The notes under the pieces: generated by a model | Seen by the model: only the letters and a program-made list of their open reading frames with translations | What the model was told of the DNA's origin: nothing | Databases searched by the model: none | Position numbers and translations under genes: made by a program | In this document: positions 43,348 through 51,950 of the stretch, piece by piece | How positions within the stretch are numbered: position 1 is the first letter of the stretch | Layout: each line of letters begins with the position of its first letter | NCBI GenBank assembly: GCA_963575745.1 | Contig: CAUYUJ010019279.1 | Span: 37,501 to 101,500, forward strand | From: Prorocentrum cordatum | Taxonomy: Eukaryota > Sar > Dinophyceae > Prorocentrales > Prorocentraceae | Direction: 5' to 3' | Length of the DNA stretch: 64,000 bases

Positions 43348-44562
43348 GCATATATGGTTGCGCTGTGGGGGTAGTGGGTAGGTTTAGAAACATGTCCTCT
43401 TCCGCGCGCGTGCTCATCTGACCATCCGTGCTTAGCATAAGTACCGTGTGCAGCATGTCGCGTTCGGATACCCCGCTGTTGCCACTGCGCATGCTTACAA
43501 GGCTCTCCGCCCTGCGCTGACTGCGTGGGCGGAGATCTCGCCCATATGGCATATCTGAGTGCGAAGACTGAAGCCATTGAGCGCTCCTGCTGGTAGCCCT
43601 TTCCATGCGCCTCAAACACGTAACGTTCTCTGGCACCGAAGGTGGAGCCGATCTAGCAGGTGCCCCTGCGTCATTGTCGGTCTCTGCCACCAATGGCAGA
43701 GGCGCGTCTATAGCAGGTGCCCCTGCGAGTGCGGTTGTCTCCGTTACTAGCCCCGCGTTGGCCTGCGACGCAGGTGGCCCCGCTGGTGTCGTCGTCGAGG
43801 CGGCCGCGGTGCCTGTCATCATGGCCGTAACGCGGTTGAGCTCTTCACGGAGACCCCTGAGCTCGTTCGCCCCTCGAAGTATGTATTCATGACGATTGAG
43901 TGACTCTTGATCTCCAACAAGGGCGCAGTGGAACTCGGCAGCAATGAAGCCAACGCCCCTGCATATAGCGCAGGGAGCCTCACATGCGGAACCTTGTTCT
44001 GTTCCCAGCCAACTGTCTATCCCCATGGGCGCGTGTGCACTCGATCCCAGCATTGTGCGCGGAATATGTGGCCGCACTGGAGGCGCCGGACCTTGTCGTG
44101 ATTCATGAACAGGTCCAGGCATATGGCACACTTACTGAAGTCGCCGTCAATGAAGATGGGCGGTGTTGCCGATGGCCTGATACGCATCTGGCGCTCCAGG
44201 GTGGATTCACCGGCCTCGAACCGAATAGTTGATGATACCGTCGGTGGCTGCATTGATGCAACCATGGCTGGGCTGCTCGCAGGTGTCCCTGCTATATTGT
44301 GATTAGCAGGTTGCCCCGCGCGGCTCGGCACTCCGTTGGCCTGGCGATCCTGAAGTCGGCGCTGGCGTGCAGCGGGCACAGCCAAATTGGCTTCCTGCGC
44401 CTCGTGCGCGGCCAAGATTTCCAGGCGCAGCGCCCCCATGGTCGGCGGCAGCACTAGGCTTGGAGCCCGTTGCTGCACATCTTGATCCATGGGGGAAGCC
44501 AGACAACCATAGTGAGGTATCTGTCCTGGCACACCTGATGCATGCACTGAGCCACGTGTCAA
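43187..44562 (-). pseudogene. RING-finger-like segment and AGxPA linker, one frame change
   Basis: The frame 44,017-44,562 ends with FSKCAICLDLFMNHDKVRR and LQCGHIFRAQCWDR, the first half of a RING-type zinc finger (CxxC, then CxH and xxxC). It then stops at 44,017. The other frame (43,187-44,131) supplies CEAPCAICRG about 20 residues on, which gives the last Cys pair. One extra or missing base near 44,035-44,050 would separate the halves. RING domains normally recruit E2 ubiquitin enzymes. Downstream is a low-complexity linker in which three hairpins spaced 57 nt apart are read AGxPA. The N-terminal part (MGALRLEILAAHEAQEANL) looks like a helix or coiled coil. Confidence 0.55.
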
Positions 44563-45546
44563 CTGCGGCTGGTAGAAGTCGCCGGCCGTCGCCCGAACGT
44601 ATGGATTCTCGGGCTATATTCCCACCCGAGGAATACCACTCACCTGGGCATGATAGTCAGGAAAGAGGGGATGATCCATTGGCGCTGCTGTAGGACGATC
44701 AGCAGACGTTGTATCGCAAGCCGGATGACTGAAGAATGCTGGCACATAGCCGAACCGATTGGGAGTGTCCGGTGATGGATTTGGATCCGGAACATACTCC
44801 CACGGCGGCGTCCAGTTGGCATTAGGGAGGTCATTACCAACCCTCCGCATGCTCTGAGCGGCCTCACGCATCTGCCGATACATCAACTCTTGCTGACCAA
44901 CTGAGCTTCACTGTTTGGCGTATTGGTCAGGAACAGCAGGTTGCCCCGCGCGGCTCGGCACTCCGTTGGCCTGACGATCCTGAAATCGGCGCTGGCGTGT
45001 AGCGGGCATAGCCAAATTGGCTTCCTGCGCCTCGTGCGCGGCCAGGATTTCAAGGCGCAGCGCCCCCATGGTCGGCGGCAGCACTAGGCTTGGAGCCCGT
45101 TGCTGCACGCCAGACAACCATAGTGAGGCATCTGTCCTGGCACACCTGATGCATGCACTGAGCCACGTGTCAACTGCGGCTGGTAGAAGTCGCCGGCCGT
45201 CGCCCGAACGTATGGATTCTCGGGCTATATTCCCACCCGAGGAATACCACTCACCTGGGCATGATAGTCAGGAAAGAGGGGATGATCCATTGGCGCTGCT
45301 GTAGGACGATCAGCAGACGTTGTATCGCAAGCCGGATGACTGAAGAATGCTGGCACATGGCCGAACCGATTGGGAGTGTCCGGTGATGGATTTGGATCCG
45401 GAACATACTCCCACGGCGGCGTCCAGTTGGCATTAGGGAGGTCATTACCAACCCTCCGCATGCTCTGAGCGGCCTCACGCATCTGCCGATACATCCACTC
45501 TTGCTGACCAACTGAGCTTCACTGTTTGGCGTATTGGTCAGGAACA
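44306..45546 (-). repeat. 630/611-bp tandem duplication bounded by hairpin motifs
   Basis: Copies 44,306-44,935 and 44,936-45,546 are nearly identical except for 19 bp present only in the first (44,489-44,507). Each copy starts exactly at a GCAGGTTGCCCCGC motif, and a third motif follows at 45,547. The base context on the left changes from GTGATTA (first motif) to GGTCAGGAACA (second and third), and on the right from GCGGCTCGG (first and second) to ACGTGG (third). This is what unequal exchange between two motifs would leave. Coding pieces in the unit include YRQMREAAQSMRR and NWTPPWEYVPDP. Confidence 0.85.
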
Positions 45547-46022
45547 GCAGGTTGCCCCGCACGTGGACGTGGCGATGCAAATGGCGATGTCGCCTGTAGA
45601 GCCTGGTAGAGCTCCGGATCCATCCGGATGCATTGGAGCCTCGCCTGCAGGCTGTTGTTGCTCCCAGCACTCTGTGGAGTACCGCATGATGCAGTAGCTC
45701 TGCTCCTAGGAGCAAATGAGGCAGGTTGCCCTGCAGGTACTGGCAGTTGTTGAACATGAGCACGCCACGGATCGTTGACGTACAAAGCGTCGGAGGGCGT
45801 GATACCACTTGGTGTAATGCCTGTCGCATCGGCGCTCTGAGCCTGCATCCATGACCCATCAGATCCCCCTGCAGGAGCCCCCGCATGATACGCATCCAGC
45901 ATGAGCACACGTGAGAACACGCCCTCCTGAACCGGAAGTGGATCGGGACACTTCAGGTTGTAGGGGGTATCTAGAAAATACGAATTCATCAAAAATGATA
46001 CATCATTGCGGATATCGTACAT
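45519..46022 (-). CDS. Gag-side polyprotein segment
   Basis: An open frame of 167 aa with YFLDTPYNLKCPDPLPVQEG and ALYVNDPWRAHVQQL. No known domain; the composition suggests a flexible structural segment. Three hairpins are read in frame as A-G-A-P-A, A-G-Q-P-A and A-G-Q-P-A (45,871; 45,721; 45,547). Confidence 0.5.
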   Translation of the reverse strand: MYDIRNDVSFLMNSYFLDTPYNLKCPDPLPVQEGVFSRVLMLDAYHAGAPAGGSDGSWMQAQSADATGITPSGITPSDALYVNDPWRAHVQQLPVPAGQPASFAPRSRATASCGTPQSAGSNNSLQARLQCIRMDPELYQALQATSPFASPRPRAGQPAVPDQYAKQ

Positions 46023-46026
46023 ATCA

Positions 46027-46681
46027 TCATTTTAACTTTGGGAACGGCTGATTGTCGCCCCGCAAACATACAAGATTTACCCATAGCTGTCCCTCACGAT
46101 TATACTGACAAGTATGGCTGGGCAGGATCCCGATCAACTGGGCGATGTGGGTAGGAGGAATCCTGCCATTCCGGCCCGCTGTCATGACGATGTCATTAGC
46201 CGAGCGCCAGATCGGAATGCTGTCCCAAACCAGGTTCTGCAGACTGACCATGATCAGGACCCCCGAATCGACGCGTAGGCCGGACTGAACGGGTGTCACC
46301 AGGAAGGTATGGGCAGCCATGTACAAACTGTCTGCCCCTCTTCTTGATGGCGTCGTCGGCACGGCATGATAATCCAGTACTAAGAATACTCGATATATTC
46401 TCACATTGAGTTCCATGAATGAAATAACAGAGTGCCCCAGGAGCCGACAGGTCCGTAATTCTCATATCTTATGACTCAGGGCACTTAATACCAGGGCTGC
46501 TGTGTCCGTTAGTTGGGCGGATGAAGTATGTCACGTAATTCATGTCGGGGTACTTCATCTTCTTGACATGCAGCCTTTTCTGCTTCATGCCAGACTCATC
46601 TATCATGCCAATAAGTTCCAAGACAACATATGCCTGGCACGCCCAGTGCTGGTCCTTGAGCATGGGGCGTACTGTGTCCAA
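46027..46681 (-). pseudogene. Tpt1/KptA-like RNA 2'-phosphotransferase fragment
   Basis: Tpt1/KptA enzymes use NAD+ to remove an internal 2'-phosphate from RNA. In the frame 46,196-46,465 there is LCYFIHGTQCENISSILSTG, which has the HGT-(x)n-I-(x)n-GL start of the family, and AIKKRGRQ. Homology then moves to the frame 46,027-46,416: MAAHTFLVTPVQSGLR, a strand VLIMVSLQNLV, and WRSANDIVMTAGRNGRIPP, matching the S-x-N-x-(V/I)-x-(L/M)-T ... (I/L)-P-P end of the fold. Upstream in the first frame (46,469-46,681) is a natural stretch (MNYVTYFIRPTNGH) separated by one stop. Assignment is by pattern only; the key Arg/His residues need an alignment. Confidence 0.45.
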
Positions 46682-46840
46682 GTGTTTAGAGTGATATGTC
46701 TCGTATCCTTATGCAGGCAACGCGTTGAGTAGCTGTGATAGTTCTGCCCACCCGTCGTACGCATCATACGTCGTCACTGCGCGAATTAACCTGTCCGACA
46801 AATGGTCATTAATGAAGCGGCTTGTGACGGAAGGCAATTG

Positions 46841-47690
46841 TCAACCACTCAGAAACTTGACGTTGAACTGAACAGCCGTGCCTGCACTTCGGCCTGCGAA
46901 CATTCTCTGACCTGAGGATGTTCTCCAAATAGTCCCTTCCAGAGTCAAACGTGAGAGCTGGGCGTTTCCGCAAGATGTTGCGCACTGTTTAGCGCGCGTG
47001 TGCACCTGGATCAGCAAGGGCAGCAGCGCCCATGACTTGGTACTACACCACCATGCATCGTTCAGATCCATCGTCAATCCGCAGATGATACGCTGGATTG
47101 ATCTTCGCGTGGTTGGAAGTGCGCATCCTATCTCAGAACCCTTTGCATTCCGGCGGCGCCTCCAGCGCAGGGGCAGGTTGCCCCGCTGAGCTGCGAGCAG
47201 GTTGCCCCGCATATCTCTGAGCAGGTTGCCCCGCAGAACGTGGGGCAGCCTTTGGCGCTGCAGGCGCTGCTGCGCTCGCTGCCGACGCGGCAGCGCCAAC
47301 AGATCCTCTGGGCGTCCTTGGAGTTCCTTGCGGGGTACCTATGTCGAAGTCACGGTGGGTCTTCTCCTTGGTGTTCTAGGACTCGGCAGCCTTATCCATG
47401 GGCGTTGCTCCTGGCACATTTGCTGCGGTTTCAAGGAGCTTCCCAGTGCGTTGCGTGGAAGAAGCATCCCTTGTCCTTCCTTCCAAATGAGGCACCCATC
47501 CTGTCCTGTGCGTCCGACCTAATGTAGGGCCGCGACGAGGCACAGGTCTCTTTTGGAGTAGGCGCGCTGGTGCCCTGAAATTTGGCTGCTGCGGCGGCCA
47601 CTGCTGGTCCTCTGGAATGTCGTCGATCAGCGGGTTACCCCGCATGTCGCTGCTGCTTACTGTCCCCAGGGTTACGATCATCTGGGCCAC
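46841..47690 (-). CDS. Gag-side segment with three evenly spaced hairpins
   Basis: The frame 46,841-47,299 ends with natural sequence (CGLTMDLNDAWWCSTKSWAL and QVHTRAKQCATSCGNAQLSR). Its N-terminal part reads three hairpins as RGNL, RGNL and RGNL at exact 24-nt intervals (47,173; 47,197; 47,221). Upstream 47,376-47,690 is another frame with DMRGNPLIDDIPEDQQW, which reads the hairpin at 47,630. No family recognised. Confidence 0.45.
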
Positions 47691-48189
47691 TCCTCTTCTT
47701 TTTTCCTGAGCTTAAGATGGTCAAGACAAGATTTGCTAGATGAATCACTACCCCAGTGCGCCCCCACCTAGAAGTCGGAGCCCCTAGCAAAGCAGCAGTC
47801 GTTGCTATGCTATGCTAAGCTATGCTATGCAATGATATGCTACGCTATGATATGCTATGCTATGCTACGCTATGCTATGCTAGGATATGCTGTGCTAAGC
47901 TATGCTATGCTATGTGATTGCTGCGCTATGCTATGAGCTGCTATGACTAGCTATGCTATGCTGAGCTGTGCTATGCTGAGCTGTGCTGTGCTGTGCTGTG
48001 CTGCGCTATGCGATGCTACGCTATGCTTTGCTATGCGGGGCTATACTATGATATGCTGTGCTGCGCTATGCTTTGCTACGCGATGCTATGCAGTGGTCTG
48101 CGATGCTAAAGCTCAGCGAAGCTAAGATGAAGTTAAGCTAAGCTAGGATAAGACTAAGCCAAGGCCAAGCTAAAATGAGATAGGCCACG
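47691..48189. repeat. (TGCTA)n pentanucleotide satellite inside the element
   Basis: From about 47,797 to 48,115 degenerate TGCTATGCTA pentamers run without break, then grade into AAGCTAAGCTA words to 48,200. It separates two coding parts of the Gag side and is likely a later expansion. Confidence 0.9.
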
Positions 48190-49022
48190 CTAAGCTAAGG
48201 GGACGTAGCTGGGGGAACCGCGGGGCGGATCCTGGGGGAACCGCCCGGGGCGAGGCCCACTGCCGGGTCCCTTTAACACAAAGAGTAAGTGCCCTTCTAG
48301 GCAGAGACTAGGTAGGGAAAAAGACGAGGGAAGATCGATCATCTCTGTCTTCGGCTTGGGAGTCGCCTTTGCCGTAGCTCCTGCCGGCGCCCCAGATACA
48401 TATCGTTTAGGACTTCGGTCAGGATTCAGATCGATACCACCTGGCTTCCTGAGGGCCATATTATCAATGGGTACCTTGTGTCCATGTGTACTATGTGCAA
48501 CGACGTACTTATCGGAGTGCCGTCTTCCGACGATGCGTGTCTTTATCCAGCCAATAGACTGAGCGCGATAAACAATCCGCCTCCCAGGAGATCGGTCCAT
48601 ATCTCTTGTGGCAGCGTCCTCGGGGTCGACCGGAGTATCCGTATCACACGTAATGTCTGTGATGCCCGAGTCGCTTGGCCCACCGCCGCCAGGGGCAGCG
48701 CACGTAGGATCAACTTCTTCAGCCATTCATCATCTTCATATTCACCAGTTTCTCGTTGGCTTCCTTCTTCTGGTCTATGATCAGCAGGCTTCCCCGCGTG
48801 CCACTCGCGATCGAACTGCGCCAGATAGTGAATAGGTATCAAGTTATGCCAAATGGCTTTTGTCTGAGCAATATCTTCACGAGTGACGGGGTCGTAATCC
48901 TTTTGCGTCAGCTGCTCGCGATATGGCGTTTTGTTGGGGTCAGTGCAGCGACCCTGGCCATCTCCATGAGACCAAACCCGCGGCGTTATTTCGAAATTCG
49001 GGCATCTGGATGGGCGTCTCAT
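48190..49022 (-). CDS. Gag-side segments, unknown function
   Basis: Two overlapping frames with natural composition. 48,543-49,022 includes PNKTPYREQLTQKDYDPVTR and IWHNLIPIHYLAQFDREWHA. 48,190-48,726 begins MAEEVDPTCAAPGGGG and contains RIVYRAQSIGWIKTRIVGRR and HSDKYVVAHSTHGHKVPI. The second could follow the first after a frame change near 48,725. One hairpin is read A-G-K-P-A (48,784-48,797). The second frame runs into a GGGGAACCG repeat near 48,210. Confidence 0.45.
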
Positions 49023-49664
49023 GTGACTGGGGCATGTGCAGCGAACGCCTCTGTCGAGCTTTCGATCCTCGATGATGGCCCTTTTGAGATCGCGCTTGAC
49101 AGTCTGTTCCTGCGAGTTGGTCTCTGTCTCCCCATTGAACGAATGATATTGCCCTCATCATCGTTTGCATTGACGAAGAGGATGCCAGTGCCGGATTTGA
49201 TGCTCGCTCCATGCCATTCCCAGCCAGTATTCCATCTGGTCTGCGGGTATGTACTGACGAGCCAATCCAGCTTCAGTGTAGCCTTTCAAACGCTGTACTT
49301 CACCTTCTGGCATTCTCCTCCTCGATGCCGGTCATCTTGAGGCGGGTGTCCCCGCAGACGGCCCTTCCCTAGGGGAGTATGCGCGCTTGTCGCCTTCCAC
49401 GGCGGGCCCCATCGGGGCCCCCGCATCAAGAGGATGAGGGCGCTGACCACCGCTCGAACGAGCACCGCTAGAGCGGGCTCGCACACGATCTGGTGAGGGA
49501 CTGGGAGATGGACCGCGACGCATCATGCGGTCATCGTCTCACTTTTCGTCCACCTCGTCCATTGGGGAGCGACTTGGATCGTCATGACATCTCTTCCATA
49601 TCAAGGGTAGGCGGCTTGGCGATCGTCTAGGGCTGCTGGAGGACCGAACTGGCGCAACAGAAAC
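49023..49664 (-). other. Gag-side region with broken frames
   Basis: Ser/Arg/Gly-rich short frames (49,332-49,526) carry one hairpin (49,342-49,355, loop GACA). I cannot assign a domain. Confidence 0.4.
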
Positions 49665-50366
49665 TTACTGAAATTCTTCATTGTGCCCAAGCTCATATTG
49701 AATACGCTCCGATAGATCACCAGTGTCGCGCGGGTTTCCCCGCAATGGATCATCATCGATTAATTCTGTGTTTGTCGGATTTCCAATCACCCGAGGATAG
49801 AGCATGGCATGTATTTCCCCTTCTGCGGCAGGAATGGTAAAATCTGAGTCCGCGGGTGTCCCCGCCGTGCCGGAGTCACCTTCGACGGGCATGTGGAAGT
49901 TCTCGACGAACTCAGTATCTGCAGGTTGCCCCGCGATGGGTGCACCCAGCAGCTCTGCCAAGTCGATATCGCTGTGGCCAGTGAACACCTCCTCGAAGAG
50001 CTCATCGGCGTAATTATCGAGGGTCCTGCTGGCACTTTGATACCTGGCAAACATGAAATGAACAATCGTGGCTGAGCCGTCGGCAGGGTCGGCCACCAGC
50101 GACTCCCAATCAACATACTGTATGTCGGAGTCCGTTTGAGCCGGATGTATTGACGGACCCCTGCCTCTTCCATCACCTCGGGGGCATTCGCGTCGGAAGT
50201 GTTGCGAACTGTGACATATGTCGCACTCCATGGTTTTACCGTTGGCATCCTTTGGGTTTCCTCGTCGTCCTTTGCGTTTACCTGATGTATCCCTACGGTT
50301 TCTGCCAGTGCCTCGAAACATTTCCCCATGCTGAGGTCCAGTGAGAGACGCTCGGAATGCTAGCAT
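49665..50366 (-). CDS. Gag CCHC zinc knuckle segment
   Basis: An open frame of 233 aa. Residues about 47-61 are C-DI-C-HSSQ-H-FRRE-C, a perfect Cx2Cx4Hx4C retroviral zinc knuckle, preceded by a basic stretch (GKRKGRRGNPKDANGK). Such knuckles bind genomic RNA for packaging. The remainder is acidic (DNYADELFEEVFTGHSDIDL). Three hairpins are read as A-G-Q-P-A (49,921), A-G-T-P-A (49,852) and R-G-N-P-R (49,730). One of the few parts of the element that stays open, which supports the Gag assignment of the right-hand end. Confidence 0.8.
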   Translation of the reverse strand: MLAFRASLTGPQHGEMFRGTGRNRRDTSGKRKGRRGNPKDANGKTMECDICHSSQHFRRECPRGDGRGRGPSIHPAQTDSDIQYVDWESLVADPADGSATIVHFMFARYQSASRTLDNYADELFEEVFTGHSDIDLAELLGAPIAGQPADTEFVENFHMPVEGDSGTAGTPADSDFTIPAAEGEIHAMLYPRVIGNPTNTELIDDDPLRGNPRDTGDLSERIQYELGHNEEFQ

Positions 50367-50837
50367 GCCTCTGCCATGTAGTCGCCGACGTTGACCTCTC
50401 TGCCTTTACTTCGACCCCGTTGTACAATACGTCTTGCCCTTCTGACTGGTTTCTTCATAAGCCTCCGCCAACGACGCCTTTAATTCTCTGATAGCCCAAA
50501 AATAACCTTTGAGCTTGCTGCTCTTCCGCTAGGCATATCAGAGTAATCCAAGGCGGTAGCTGCATCATCGGAAGACGTATCCGTATCAGTACCGGAGTCG
50601 AAGTCGGACCCGGCGGGTTGCCCCGCTGAGCCGATTAGGGCCGTAGCTTGCATAGGGGGAGCCGCGTCGGGCGGTCCCCCAGATCTTGCCCAGGGGCCTT
50701 GCGACCCCGAAGCCGTTCCACCACTCTGAGCCCACAGTGTAGTGGTCTCAATTGGCGGTATATCGTCGTTTCAGACGTTGTTAGCAGGTTGCCCTGCGTT
50801 GGTCTCTGCGCGGAAAGTCTCGTTTCGATGGCCGTGG
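50367..50837 (-). other. Gag region, broken frames, two hairpins
   Basis: Natural peptide pieces appear in different frames (FWAIRELKASLAEAYEETSQ near 50,440-50,510; SDFDSGTDTDTSSDDAATAL near 50,560-50,610; DSLATAIETRLSAQRP near 50,810-50,850). Hairpins lie at 50,613 and 50,784, 171 nt apart. Confidence 0.45.
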
Positions 50838-51609
50838 CTAAAGAATCCACAACTTGCCAGGGGTCCTCTCAGATATGTGAGCATGTGACCTCACACGTTC
50901 AAGTAGAGCGTCAAACTGCGGTTGGTGCATCGGCACGCTGTGGTTCAGAGGCTGCAGGAATTGTCGTGCAAGCGACGTCCCCACTCCAAGAACTCTGAAT
51001 ATACTTACGGCTAATATTTGGAAGTTGGGGATGTTGAAGCCGGAGGTTTCAGCTTCGTAGCGGGCTATTTCGAAGCGTGCGAACGTCTGGTCGATACGTT
51101 CTCCCGCATGGACTCGAAAGTCAATGAGAGCCGTGCCAGAGTTGAGTTGGCGTTCCTCTTCTAGGATCTCGAACTTCGTACTTAAGCGGAGCATAATGTA
51201 GGTGACGCCGTCAGTGTGGTGACCGCCTATATTGACGCCCAAATTGATGACTGCTGGGGGGGGCTCTCATGGCGATGGTCCGTGCGAGCCCTCCCAGACC
51301 GCGCTGCAGTGCGGCGGCCTGCTGGGAGGGCCGCATGTTGCCTGTGGTCATTGGTCCAGGCATGTACTTCAAAATCACGACATGGTACTTGACCAGCAGG
51401 ATCCACCTGGGGGCCGGTCGTTCTAGCGTCGTCTCCGCCCCGCAGACGTCCCGCCCCACACCCGAGAGCGACCCATATGGGCCCAAAGATAGTAAGCCCA
51501 ATCCAATGGCCTCGTAGGTCGTAGTCGGATGTAGTGAGGACTTATGTTTTGTCGTCGTAAGTCTGCGTGGGGGTCGGAGGCGGCAGCATATCGTGTCGCT
51601 CGTTTCCAT
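50838..51609 (-). pseudogene. Gag capsid-like segment with homopolymer frameshift
   Basis: Structural protein of the virus-like particle. The frame 50,838-51,242 (VTYIMLRLSTKFEILEEERQ, DFRVHAGERIDQTFARFEIA, FQILAVSIFRVLGV, LERVRSHAHISERTPG) is helical in pattern and matches the Gag type of dinoflagellate copia elements as I remember it. The preceding part is in 51,211-51,609 (MTTGNMRPSQQAAALQRGLG). The two are joined if one base is skipped in the G8 run at 51,256-51,263 (C8 on the coding strand). Another shift occurs after the TPG at about 50,855. Confidence 0.65.
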
Positions 51610-51950
51610 GCATTGTCTTCCAAGAAACTTCCCATTGGAGTAGGTGGGTGAACTTCAGGAATGTAACAGCGCAGGGATGTAGGATGTGAGTAAGAGACCT
51701 CCGCTTGAACAGGGGTATCGCTGCAAGTTTCCTTGCGGTACTGCGTAGTTGTATACGCTACTCCGCGCAATCCCACTGCACCCTGCTGTTCCGCCATGTT
51801 CGTAGTCCACCAGATAGTGCCCTGGATGGTGAGGAGTAGAGCCAGAGCTGACCACCATCGGCCAGCTCCGCTACCAAATTTGAAAAGGGGGCTGGAAGGC
51901 CCAGCCAACAGCTTCGCCTCAGGCGAAGCCAAGCTCCCACTCTGTTGCAC
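51423..51950 (-). CDS. N-terminal Gag ORF starting inside the 5' LTR
   Basis: The open frame starts in the LTR and runs through the primer site, so only its later part can be protein in the element's own mRNA. Natural stretches are MAEQQGAVGLRGVAYTTTQY and SYSHPTSLRCYIPEVHPPTP. The first Met after the primer site (MAEQQGAV, near 51,797) is the more likely start. It overlaps the next Gag frame by nearly 190 bases, with no clear junction. Confidence 0.4.
   Translation of the reverse strand: MQQSGSLASPEAKLLAGPSSPLFKFGSGAGRWWSALALLLTIQGTIWWTTNMAEQQGAVGLRGVAYTTTQYRKETCSDTPVQAEVSYSHPTSLRCYIPEVHPPTPMGSFLEDNAWKRATRYAAASDPHADLRRQNISPHYIRLRPTRPLDWAYYLWAHMGRSRVWGGTSAGRRRR
51865..51876 (-). promoter_or_regulatory. 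primer-binding site (initiator tRNA-Met type)
   Basis: Four bases (AATT) after the CA end of the 5' LTR the minus strand reads TGGTAGCGGAGC. TGGTA at this spot is the complement of a tRNA 3' UACCA, and TGGTAGC...GAG fits eukaryotic initiator tRNA-Met, with one difference from the animal form. It confirms the orientation and the left limit of the 5' LTR. Confidence 0.75.

Larger units (their letters stand above)
39250..50797 (-). repeat. dispersed 14-nt hairpin family, 28 copies
   Basis: Minus-strand consensus GCRGG-GNNA-CCYGC. Plus-strand start positions: 39250, 39361, 40640, 41399, 42021, 42216, 42524, 42887, 43656, 43713, 43770, 44279, 44306, 44936, 45547, 45721, 45871, 47173, 47197, 47221, 47630, 48784, 49342, 49730, 49852, 49921, 50613, 50784. 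All are in the same orientation. The variable stem pair is A-U in 9, G-C in 5 and G-U in 14 (42,887 also ends G-U), never A-C on the coding strand. Loops: GCAA 13, GAAA 2, GGAA 1, GTAA 1 (17 GNRA), GACA 4, GGCA 3, GCCA 1, and GAAC, GAAG, GGCT once each. They are read in all three frames (AGxPA, RGNL/P, CGATC). A further fit at 38,111 may be native. None was seen outside the retrotransposon. Confidence 0.9.
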
